A stretch of 64,000 nucleotides of DNA, taken from assembly GCA_024663395.1 (NCBI GenBank), contig JANFAH010000017.1:1-64000 (forward strand). The letters are read 5' to 3'. Each line of letters starts with the position of its first letter. Position 1 is the stretch's first letter. Position numbers and translations under genes: made by a program. Of this stretch, positions 9,674-18,452 are shown piece after piece. The DNA comes from Pisolithus tinctorius (Eukaryota > Basidiomycota > Agaricomycetes > Boletales > Pisolithaceae). The notes beneath the pieces are model-generated. The model was not told the origin of the DNA and ran no database searches. It worked only from the letters and a program-made list of their open reading frames with translations.

Positions 9674-11249
9674 CAGTGGCTCAAAAAACTGTCCACATGT
9701 TTGTATGTTTTACATTAGTTATGACTAAACACAATAACCCCTAACCCTAGCCCTAAACCATGAGTGTATGAAATAAGGTACTTACTCTTGGCTTTCTATT
9801 GGTCCATGAATCAAGTGATTTGGATAGGAATTGATAGAATAGCAGCCATTTGAAAATGACATGTCATGTGGACAGTTTTTTGACTTAAAGTTTTGATTAC
9901 ATAGTTTTGAGTTTAACAAAGTTTAAAATGCTGTGAGGTGCTTACTAATGCTTACATGGTATATCACATGGTCTATTTGATGATTTGTCATCATACAAAC
10001 AATGCCAAACAATGAATTGGGACCATCAAGGCTCCCTCTTCTACCCCAACTCATGAAACCATCCTCCTGGTCCATCTGGGCCATTTTCTCAGAGTAATCC
10101 CCATAAATATTGGTGCCCACTACAGTAATGTCATCAGGGTATATGTCCAACACAATCAAACCCTTAAAAAATCTGCTTTCAGTCATCCCTGTGCTGTTTC
10201 CCCCACCCATACCTGACATGTTCTGCAACTAATCAGTACTGAGAATGCTGGAAATGCCATGGAGGTCAATCCAGCACATCCAGAAATGATGAACAAACAA
10301 AACACCTTTTAACCAGTGCATTTTCACCACAGTGCAACTAGTTCAATGCTGGGGTGAGACAAAACATTCCTGTGCACTTCAGGTGGCAAGGGAAGCATGG
10401 CTAGACTGTGCTCTCAGCTGACTGTGGATGGCTGAGAATGGGTGATTTGGTTATATAAGACCATAGGTAATACTCAGGGCTAGATGGAGTGATGGAATCT
10501 CACTCCTAATAGTTCAGTGGACTATCCCCCCCAGGGCACCTGGACTGTAATGAAGAGTTTAAGTCCACCCTAACCCTCAACCCAGCACCCCTGAGGTGGA
10601 AACCCACCAGATAAGAGGTGATTGGATTGTTGGTCATGTTTTACAGTGCCAGATTAACCATCATGGCTTTTTCAGCATTCTCAGTACTGATTAGTTGCAG
10701 AACATGTCAGGTATGGGTGGGGGAAACAGCACAGGGATGACTGAAAGCAGATTTTTTAAGGGTTTGATTGTGTTGGACATATACCCTGATGACATTACTG
10801 TAGTGGGCACCAATATTTATGGGGATTACTCTGAGAAAATGGCCCAGATGGACCAGGAGGATGGTTTCATGAGTTGGGGTAGAAGAGGGAGCCTTGATGG
10901 TCCCAATTCATTGTTTGGCATTGTTTGTATGATGACAAATCATCAAATAGACCATGTGATATACCATGTAAGCATTAGTAAGCACCTCACAGCATTTTAA
11001 ACTTTGTTAAACTCAAAACTATGTAATCAAAACTTTAAGTCAAAAAACTGTCCACATGACATGTCATTTTCAAATGGCTGCTATTCTATCAATTCCTATC
11101 CAAATCACTTGATTCATGGACCAATAGAAAGCCAAGAGTAAGTACCTTATTTCATACACTCATGGTTTAGGGCTAGGGTTAGGGGTTATTGTGTTTAGTC
11201 ATAACTAATGTAAAACATACAAACATGTGGACAGTTTTTTGAGCCACTG
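9674..11249. mobile_element. Palindromic foldback element FB2
   Basis: The 1576-base element is flanked by TA (9672-9673 and 11250-11251). Coordinates x and 20923-x pair over arms of about 590-600 bases, so close that a 101-codon frame is identical on both arms. The outer 230 bases of each arm match the terminal repeats of the Tc1 element at 13538, including CCCTAACCCTAG motifs. The inner arms are unrelated to transposase and resemble the inner arms of the foldback at 44445. It is inserted in the pogo transposase frame. Confidence 0.88.
10695..11000 (+). CDS. Hypothetical ORF on FB2 arm (twin at 9923-10228, minus)
   Basis: A 101-codon frame starting M-Q-N-M-S-G-M-G-G-G occurs in identical form on each arm of the palindrome. 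I do not recognise the product. The related foldback at 44445 keeps the homologous DNA (a shared stretch around AATCAGTACT) but not the same open frame. Identity may reflect recent arm homogenisation and need not mean selection on a protein. Confidence 0.3.
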   Translation: MQNMSGMGGGNSTGMTESRFFKGLIVLDIYPDDITVVGTNIYGDYSEKMAQMDQEDGFMSWGRRGSLDGPNSLFGIVCMMTNHQIDHVIYHVSISKHLTAF

Positions 11250-11845
11250 TATATTGCACAATATGTGCACTATGTTACAGAGGACAATGTCAAGCTGCAG
11301 TGAAATCAAACTGTGTAAATGTGTCCTTACTTGACCCCTAGTTTTTCCAGCACCTTGGCAAGTTGATTGACCCAGACTTGCAACCAAAGGTAGGTGGCCT
11401 GCAATGCCATGGCCTCAGTGCTTGGAATCAGTTGGCCACAGCCTGACTGTCAAGCCTTCCTCACAAGGGGGCCTTGCCCTTCACATGCAGGTGGCTTTCC
11501 ACCACCTCAACTTCATCATTGTTGATGACACTCTTGGAAGGGCTGGCTCTCATGGGTTTCAAGGTCCACACTGCAAAAGTTGAGCACAAAGGTAGTGACA
11601 CAAGGACTGGTGCTTACCACTCAATACACCTTCCTGCACCTTCTTTCCTGCCATCTTTTCAACTTCTCACACCCCTGCTTGATACATGTGCAGCCATTGC
11701 ATGTCCTGCCCACTGGTCCAGTGTATGCAATTTTCTTTACCATGCATCATGTGCAGGGCTCCTTGTGGAGGATCAACCCAGGTGGGATGGAGACCTTTGG
11801 TTTCTCAACATTGTCTTCACTTTCCATGACCATCTGCCATGAACA

Positions 11846-12465
11846 CTAAGGGCTTGCACACCACCACCAGCAGGACTGTGTGATGAATACACTCACCTTC
11901 CATACTGGATGAGATACCTTGACATGCAACATCTTTGCAGACACTGCCAGTATTTCTGCACTTGCACACTGCTCACTGATGTCCTGTGCAGCCTCTTCCC
12001 CCATCCACATGTCCTCATTGACCCTACCCCATGCTGCCACAGCAATCTCCTCTACCACCCACCTCTCATAAGCCTCATCAGCCTCCACCACAGCTGGCCC
12101 ATTGGTTGCATCAATTTTCATGTCCATGCCCAGCACCTTGCTGCACTCAACAATAGGGAAGATCACACCCTGGTTGGTGAATACTGTGATTCCAGACTAG
12201 CAAAGAGTGCACTTACTGTCTTTTCCTCCCACTGCCACAACCACATCACTTTCTTGTCCCACAGATCCTCCCTGTCATCTGGCATGCACTTTGCCTCAGC
12301 AACTAAGGCTGCAGATGCAGCAAGGAACAGTTCCCTTAGGGAGACCTTCTCCACTTTAATTGGGTCAGGATAGGTAGCACAAATGAGCTGGGAAAGCCAG
12401 GAGAGATGGTTAGCAGACATGATGAAAGTGATAGAGTGATTGATGGGGGGAAGAATCAGAAACAA
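11846..12465 (-). pseudogene. Possible decayed minus-strand gene or gag-like ORFs
   Basis: Two abutting minus frames (12465-12163 and 12166-11846) read as alanine- and glutamate-rich helical protein and would join with a small frame change near 12165. No family was recognised. The flanking stretches 11311-11845 and 12466-13394 are CpG-poor, contain no frame that looks like a gene, and are probably old repeat DNA. Confidence 0.25.
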
Positions 12466-13394
12466 TGTGAAGGTTTGAGCTGTGCACTAACAAATATATA
12501 TGCAGCAGCCATGAGGCACTTATGTCATCAGTCTGGACTCATCTATGTGGCATTCAACAATGTTCATGAATTTTTTGGCACTGCACTTCCTTCACTACCA
12601 CATGGCATTCAGCAGCATTCTCAAATTCTTGGCACCATGCCCCCTTCACTACCTTGCAGCATCATTGTTTACATTCACTGCACCATGTGGCTGACTGGGG
12701 ATGGTCAGTATCTAAGTCCCCCACAGGTGTGAGGAATCCATATTCCCTAGACACATAAGCCCCTATCATTAACCCTTTTGTGACTACTGTTATGTCTTCA
12801 GACTGCTCACACTCACCACTGTCCATGTGCTACCTTCCTGCCTTATTTGCCACCTCCCCATGCCCTCACTCCCACTTGTGCACTACTATACCTGTGGCCA
12901 CTGTGTTCTGATCACTTCCTTTCCCTCAGACTATTTCTTTACACCACAGTCTCTTTTCCCTTAATGCTAGTAATATACCCCTGGCCCCTGTTGTGGCCTG
13001 TCTTGTGTGTATGTGCTATTGTGCATCTTCTTACTTGTACCTTGGCTTACTTAGGTTCCAGGTTTGCCCAGACTATAAAGCCCTGTGCTTAGGTACAGAA
13101 TGATACCTTTTGGCACTTGGAAGGTCACTACAAGTTTCTTTTCACTTCATCTATGTTATCTGCCTTACAAGATGCTGCACATGAATTATGCATACTGCTT
13201 GCATTGCCAGTACTACACTGCAGAACATGCCATGCATGCCATGAAACACTACCACTACCAAGCACTGAGTCCTGCCTTCTAGTTTCAACAGTCCAGAACC
13301 CCTTAGGATGAGCAATTTGTTCCCTTCATTCAACTGTTGTTATCTAAAACCAGCTAGCCCATGTTGCACAGCTACTTGGATTTTCCTTACAGCA

Positions 13395-13480
13395 TTATGA
13401 TGGAAATGTGACCAGAGCTGGGATTAAAGCAACCTCTTAGGTGTTAACCAGGTGGTCTAACTGTTCAGCTATGTATATTG
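13395..13480 (-). repeat. tRNA-derived SINE-like sequence 1
   Basis: On the minus strand an A-box-like TAGCTGAACAGTTAG is followed by CACCTGGTTAAC and then a B-box-like GCTTTAATCCC. The sequence after it, AGCTCTGGTCACATTTCC, is shared with the copy at 15962 and in part with that at 15549. It does not fold as a clean tRNA. Confidence 0.5.
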
Positions 13481-13537
13481 TCTAGGTACTAGTGTCAGTA
13501 GCATAGGGGGTAAACCAGTGATGTGGGAACAAGACTA

Positions 13538-15149
13538 CAGTGGCTCAAAAAACTGTCTGCATGTTTGTATGTTTTACATTAGTTATGACTAAACACAATA
13601 ACCCCTAACCCTAGCTCTAAACCATGGGTGTATGAAATAAGGTACTTACTCTTGGCTTTCTATTGGTCCATGAATCAAGTGATTTGGATAGGAATTGATA
13701 GAATAGCAGCCATTTGAAAATGACATGTCATGCAGACAGTTTTTTGACTTTAAGTTTTGATTATATATATTGACCCTGGCATGCTGTTATATTGTTACAT
13801 ATATCCATCAAGAGTTCTATTATGTTACCTTTATGTAATGAGTATGATCCAACATATATAAACCTCACCACCCTCTGCTCATTTTCTCATCATCACCATG
13901 AAGTCCATTTCCACCTCTCAAAGACAAAACATCATCTCTCTTGCCTCTCTTGGCCTGTCCACTAGGAAGATTGCCTCACAGACTGGTCTAGGGAAGTCTA
14001 CAGTATCCCAGGTTCTTCAGGAAATCCAACCAGAGAGGTCTAGGCTTCTAGGCTTCATGGTGGTCACCCTTCCAAGCTTTCCTCTACCAACAAGAGAGCT
14101 ATTGTTCAGCAAATCCTTACTGGCAAGGCCAAAAATGCTGTTCAAGCCACTCATTTCATCAACTCTATTGTTGACAGTCCTGTTTCTTCTCAGACAGTGA
14201 GAAATACCCTCAAAGAAGCCTCATTGAAGGCTGTGGTGAAGAAGAAAAAGCCATTGCTTTCTACTGGTCACAAGAAGAAGAGGTTAGCCTTTGCTCTTAA
14301 GTATCAGCATTGACTGTGGAGAACTGGAAGAGAGTTATATGGTCAGATGAGACCAAAATCAACAGGATTGGGTCAGATGGACAAGAGTATGTGTGGAAAA
14401 AGAAGGGTGAAGGGCTTATTTCCAGAGAGGTCAAAGGTACAGTCAAGTTTGGAGGAGGTTCACTCATGGTTTGGGGATGTATAGGGTGGAATGGTGTTGG
14501 GATCTTGAGCAAGGTTGAGGGATGGATGGATGCTGAACAGTATGTGGCCATTTTGCAGGAAGGGTTGCTTCAAAGCATGGAGGAATCTGGAATCCCAGAA
14601 GATGACATTATCTTTCAACAAGATAATGACCCCAAGCATACCTCTAGAAGAGCCCAGAAATGGTTTGAAGAGTAGGATATCAAGCTTCTAGACTGGCCTG
14701 CACAATCTCCAGACCTCAACCCAATTGAACACACTTGGAATCACCTCAAAAGATCTCTCTCAGGTTATGAGAGTGCTCCTACAGGAGTTCATCAATTATG
14801 GAAAGGGTGGTAGTGGAGTGGGGGAAGATTTCTGTGAAAGAGTGTCAAAAATGGATAGAAAGCATGCCTAGAAGGGTTGAAGCAGTTATCAAGGCCAAAG
14901 GAGCTCATACCAAGTACTAGATAGTTGGATTTTTATAAAGTCAAAAAACTGTCTGCATGACATGTCATATTCAAATGGTTGCTATTCTATCAATTCTATC
15001 CAAATCACTTAATTCTTGGCCCCATAGAAAGCCAAGAGTAAGTACTTTATTTCATACACTCATGGTTTAGGGCTAGGGTTAGGAGTTATTGTGTTTAGTC
15101 ATAACTAGTGTAAAACATGCAAACATGCAGACAGTTTTTTGAGCCACTT
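13538..15149 (+). mobile_element. Tc1-type DNA transposon, second copy
   Basis: The 1612-base element is flanked by TA at 13536-13537 and 15150-15151 and begins CAGTGGCTCAAAAAACTG. The right end reads CCACTT instead of CCACTG, a terminal mutation. Its inverted repeats of about 230 bases match those of FB2. A TATA-like stretch near 13852 precedes the transposase ATG at 13898. Confidence 0.88.
13898..14920 (+). pseudogene. Tc1 DD34E transposase, nearly intact but broken
   Basis: The protein would cut and paste the surrounding element. The N-terminal helix-turn-helix (G-L-S-T-R-K-I-A) is open to about 14050, where a frame change occurs. Reading resumes with K-A-V-V-K-K-K-K, a frame lesion lies near 14312, and the catalytic core follows: S-D-E-T at 14344-14355, Q-Q-D-N-D-P-K-H near 14620 and N-P-I-E-H-T-W near 14720. 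Thirty-four residues separate the second D from the E, the Tc1 spacing. A TAG at about 14673 separates the last two motifs. D-N-D-P replaces the usual D-N-G-P. Confidence 0.85.
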
Positions 15150-15282
15150 TATGTGAAATGCAATGCACAGAATACACCATCTCCAACATGGCCCTTCAAT
15201 CTGGGAATCTTTGGAGTGCATCAAGGGTGCATACCTCCTAGGGATATGTAAATGGTCTGATAGCATTTTGGCCTTGTGTTAT

Positions 15283-15535
15283 GTGGAGGCTGTTGTGGGA
15301 CATCTTGCCAGGCAGGGGGGTGGGATGTCCCAACTTGGCCTTGGAGGCTGCTGTGGGACATCCCACTGGTTGGAAAAGGGGAGTGTGGGATGTCCCAATG
15401 TAGCCTTGGAGGCTGTTGTGGGCCATCCCACTGGTTGCCAGAGGGGGGTGGGATGTCCCAACTCAGCTTTAGAGGCTGTTGTGGGATGGCCCACTGGCTG
15501 CCAGAGGGGGGAGTGGAATGTCCCAATGTAGCCTT
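15283..15535. repeat. Tandem repeat, about 62-64 base unit, four copies
   Basis: Units share GAGGCTGTTGTGGG, a central CCCACTGG and the end GTGGGATGTCCCAA. Each contains GGGATGTCCC or GGGACATCCC, so single strands can pair within and between units. Open frames across the array on both strands are consequences of the repeat and are not genes. Confidence 0.8.
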
Positions 15536-15548
15536 AAGAGGAAAATGT

Positions 15549-15620
15549 GACCAGTCCTAAGATTGAACCAGTGGCCTTCTAGTTGTTTACCAGGTGCTGT
15601 AACCACTGAGCTATATGGTC
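15549..15620 (-). repeat. tRNA-derived SINE-like sequence 2
   Basis: The minus strand reads like a 72-base tRNA gene: an A box TAGCTCAGTGGTTA eight bases in, then GAGCACCTGG-like DNA, and a B box GGTTCAATCTT, ending GGTC opposite a GACC start. The anticodon arm is poor, and the sequence continues into the same tail as copies 1 and 3, so I call it a tRNA-derived short interspersed element and not a working tRNA. Confidence 0.55.
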
Positions 15621-15681
15621 TGGGTACTAGTGTCAGTAGCTTGGGGGCTTGGACTAGCACTGTGGGAACAAATCTCCATGA

Positions 15682-15945
15682 AGTGTAATGCACAGAATGC
15701 ACCATCTCTAATGTGGTCCCTCTATCTGGGCACTTTTGGAATGCAAAAACAGTCCACACCCCCTAGGGTCATGCAAATGGTCTGATTGCCTTGTGACCTT
15801 GTGTCATGTGATGGATCAGGATTTACTGCTGTGTTTCCAGGAGGCCTTACTATTGGCCACCTTGTGTCCATGTAACTCACATGATTTGGTCTTAATAAGG
15901 ATGCTGCATGACCCATTGTGCTGAGGATGCATGGGTTCCAGCTGC
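15682..15945. repeat. Second copy of the unit at 15155-15290
   Basis: The stretch beginning near TGCACAGAATGCACCATCTC and running through ATGGTCTGAT and CTTGTGTCATGTG is a diverged direct copy of 15160-15290. The two copies are separated by the tandem repeat and SINE-like sequence 2. No coding content was seen. Confidence 0.6.
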
Positions 15946-15961
15946 AACTCATAACCTGATG

Positions 15962-16035
15962 GAAATGTGACCAGAGCTGGAATTGAAGCAGGGTCCTCTC
16001 AGTGTTAAGCAGCTGCTCTAACCATGGAGCTACCT
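15962..16035 (-). repeat. tRNA-derived SINE-like sequence 3
   Basis: On the minus strand GGTAGCTCCATGGTTAGAGC (A-box region) is followed by CTGCTTAACACTGAGAGGAC and a B-box-like GCTTCAATTCC. The tail AGCTCTGGTCACATTTCC matches copy 1. Confidence 0.5.
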
Positions 16036-16084
16036 TGCATTGGATTCTCTATGGTGCTTGTAGGATTAGTGCAGATTACTACTC

Positions 16085-16320
16085 CAATACCTTAGTGGCT
16101 GTTTTGGGACATCCCTCTGGTTGCCAGAGGGGAGGGTGGGATGTCCCAATGTAGCCTTAGAGGCTGTTGTTGGATGTCCAAGTCCCCTTATGAAAGTCAG
16201 TGGGATGTCCCATCACAGCCTCAGGGGGCTATGATGGCATGCCCTCCTAAGTTACCTTTTCAGACCAGCACAATGTCCCATGACAACCTCAGAGGCTCAT
16301 CTGAGACATTCTGCCCTCTG
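16085..16320. repeat. Diverged outlier units of the 62-base repeat
   Basis: Three or four degenerate units with GGGATGTCCCAATGTAGCC and related GTCCCATCACAGCC / GTCCCATGACAACC blocks, clearly homologous to 15283-15535 but with variable spacing. Confidence 0.6.
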
Positions 16321-16555
16321 CAGGTGGTGCTGCAAAAGTGACTGGCATCATGTTCTATGTGGGAAAGGGGTAAATACTGACAGAGCAGAAGAATGGAGAG
16401 AAGCCAACACAAGGGCAGAACCATAGCTGGCATGCAGGGTAGCAAGACCAACATCCTGCCATGCTGACCAAGGTCTCAGAGGAGGCATGGGCAAAGGCCT
16501 GGCCTTCACATGACAAGCCTGAGAGTGCAGGTGAGCAGAGGTGGTTGGAAGGTGG

Positions 16556-16828
16556 TCAGAGGTGGTCATGTGACTCTAAAGAGGTGCAGAGATGTGTTGG
16601 GAGGGTCAGAGCTTGGTCAGAACAGGTTGGAAGGGTTGGAAGGATGTGGGAATGCATCAGAAGAGAGTGGAAGAAAGTTTCCAGGGTGTGGAAGAGGGCA
16701 GAGTAGCTGTTAGGGGCTTTGCCAAGGTCATGGTCATGACAAGGGGCAGAGTTGGCCTGTGCAACATCATCATTAAAGGTGTCATCCTCAAAGTCACTCT
16801 CTAGTTCTGGAGGGCTGTCCTCTACCAT
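16556..16828 (-). pseudogene. Unrecognised ORF with acidic N-terminus, probably part of element D
   Basis: A 90-codon frame opens M-V-E-D-S-P-P-E-L-E-S-D-F-E-D-D. It lies just downstream, in minus orientation, of the gag remnant at 17169 and may belong to the same old retroelement. The region 16321-16555 shows nothing identifiable. Confidence 0.25.
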
Positions 16829-17168
16829 GAGGCCACCACCCTGAGAGGATAATCATTCCTCTTGGCATTATGTATGCATAGATGTGCAATAGACTACCTC
16901 TTCCTCTAGAAGTTCATCTTTGTGGTCCATTGTGCCAAAGTAGGCTACATTGGTGCCATCCTTGTCCACTTTGGAATATGTTTTTGAAGGTGTTTGGGAT
17001 GTTGTCAATGTCTGCTTGTTCCATATCTTTGGGGTTAACACCCACATTTTCCTCATATACTTGTACCAATTCCTCCTTGTCAGGCTCACCCAAATTTTCT
17101 TCTTCCAGCTTATCCTCCTTGCAAGTCTGCTCATACTGTGTGTCCCCTTGGACATTGACTGTGAATAG

Positions 17169-17536
17169 TCACATCTTTGCTGCACTTTTTCCATTATCCT
17201 TTTGAGGAAGGGGGCAATCAGGAGCCATGTAGCCCTCCTTGTTGCAATTGAAGCAAGTGATACCTGCTAGGAACCTCTGGGGTTGTTTCCCCATACCATT
17301 CAAGTGATCCTGTTCTCATTGACAAGATTGATGGTCTAGCACCATCCTTCCTCAGGAATCTGTTGCTCTTCATTGGAAGATTTAACTTTCTTCAATAAAT
17401 GTTATCCCCTTTCTTTATGTATTTAAAGTTTTCATTAGATGAAGAGTGTTGATTACTCCTCTTGCTGTGTGGGTGTGAACCACTTCATCCCTGGGAGATT
17501 TCCCTCCAAAGCCCACATGGCTCATTCACATGTGCA
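17169..17536 (-). pseudogene. gag of old retroelement D, C-terminal half with zinc knuckle
   Basis: The minus frame ends at a TGA (17169-17171). At 17214-17255 it carries a knuckle of form C-x2-C-x4-Y-x4-C, in which the usual histidine is replaced by tyrosine. Stops upstream show decay. The frame is cut at 17536 by element B and its N-terminal part resumes at 24014 on the other side of that element. Confidence 0.65.
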
Positions 17537-18437
17537 TGTGAAGTACGGGTTTACCCTCAGGTGACCAGGCTTCAAGACCAGGTGACAGGGGTTAAGTCCG
17601 AGTGGCCAAAGTCAAGGCCGAGAGACAGGGGCCAAGTCCGGTTAGACCGGAGTCAAGGCCGGAGGTCAGGGGCTAAGTCCGGAGGACCGGACTTAAGGCC
17701 GGGAGCGTGGGAACAAGGCCGGTAGCGTGGGAAACCGACTGGTCTTGGAGTGCGCACAAGGGGAAGCCGGTCCGGGGTTGGATCTACCTCCCTTGGTCTC
17801 AGCTTATGTGCTGTACCCTTATGCAAGCCAGGGAGAGGTCCGGGACAGGGGTCGGGGATAGCTTAAGGCTCGGCCTTAGCTATAGAGTAGTCTTGAGGGG
17901 TAGTACGGAGTTGAGGGTAATACTTAATTGATATTCTGACTGGGGTGCTACGAAGTATGTACAGGGGTTAAATACAGGAGGCCGGTCCGGGATAATGAAC
18001 ATAGAGCCAGACTTGTGAATAAGCTATTAGTGAGATGATTAGCAAGACAAGGATAGCCACGGTGGCTATGCAGAGGCTAATAGCCAAAGTCCGGGTGACC
18101 GGCATAACCGGGGTCGGACACAGGATTGTACAGTAAGCAAAGTCTGATGACGGGCTAGACTAAATATAGTACAAACAAAAGGAAACAGACCGGAGTTATG
18201 TCCGGGTGACCCGGACATGGACCTAGGAGGACCGGGGGTGGAGTAGCGCAAGGCCGGGAGGCCGAAACGGACCGGAGATAGGGGTAAAACACCGGACTTG
18301 AGTTATGCAGGCCGGAGTTGAGTTATCTAGGGGCCGTGATTGGGTTGCCTAGGCTGGACTAGGACCGGACTTGACCGGAGATAGGGGCTAGGGTCCGGAC
18401 TGGACTGAGTCCGAGTCTGAGAGTCATGGATATGACA
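17537..18437 (-). repeat. 3' LTR of element B
   Basis: This 901-base LTR pairs with 23109-24008 with few differences, mostly C/T or G/A at CpG (for example ACCAGG for ACCGGG). Frames within it are shadows. Confidence 0.88.
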
Positions 18438-18452
18438 GTATCCCCCTCTTAG
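18438..18452 (-). other. Polypurine tract of element B
   Basis: Read on the minus strand, CCTAAGAGGGGGATAC directly precedes the 3' LTR. This is the expected plus-strand primer and fixes the orientation. Element A has the similar TTAGAAGGGGGGTAA at the same place. Confidence 0.7.

Larger units (their letters stand above)
7457..11310 (+). mobile_element. Pogo/Tigger-type DNA transposon, interrupted by foldback FB2
   Basis: The left end at TA (7455-7456) reads CAGTAGACTCCC, with an internal near-repeat of ATAACTGATAC, typical of pogo-like termini. The transposase reading continues to 9671, where FB2 entered, and resumes after it with codons reading Y-I-A-Q-Y-V-H-Y-V. No matching right terminus was found, so the 3' limit given is only where coding similarity fades. 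Confidence 0.7.

Noticed and set aside
15221..15560. Overlapping ORFs on both strands with repeated G-C-C-G and Q-P-P motifs
   Set aside because: They are translations of the 62-base tandem repeat in several frames.
15549..15620. Functional tRNA gene
   Set aside because: A and B boxes are recognisable, but the anticodon and acceptor stems do not pair well and the sequence shares its tail with other copies. It is SINE-like.
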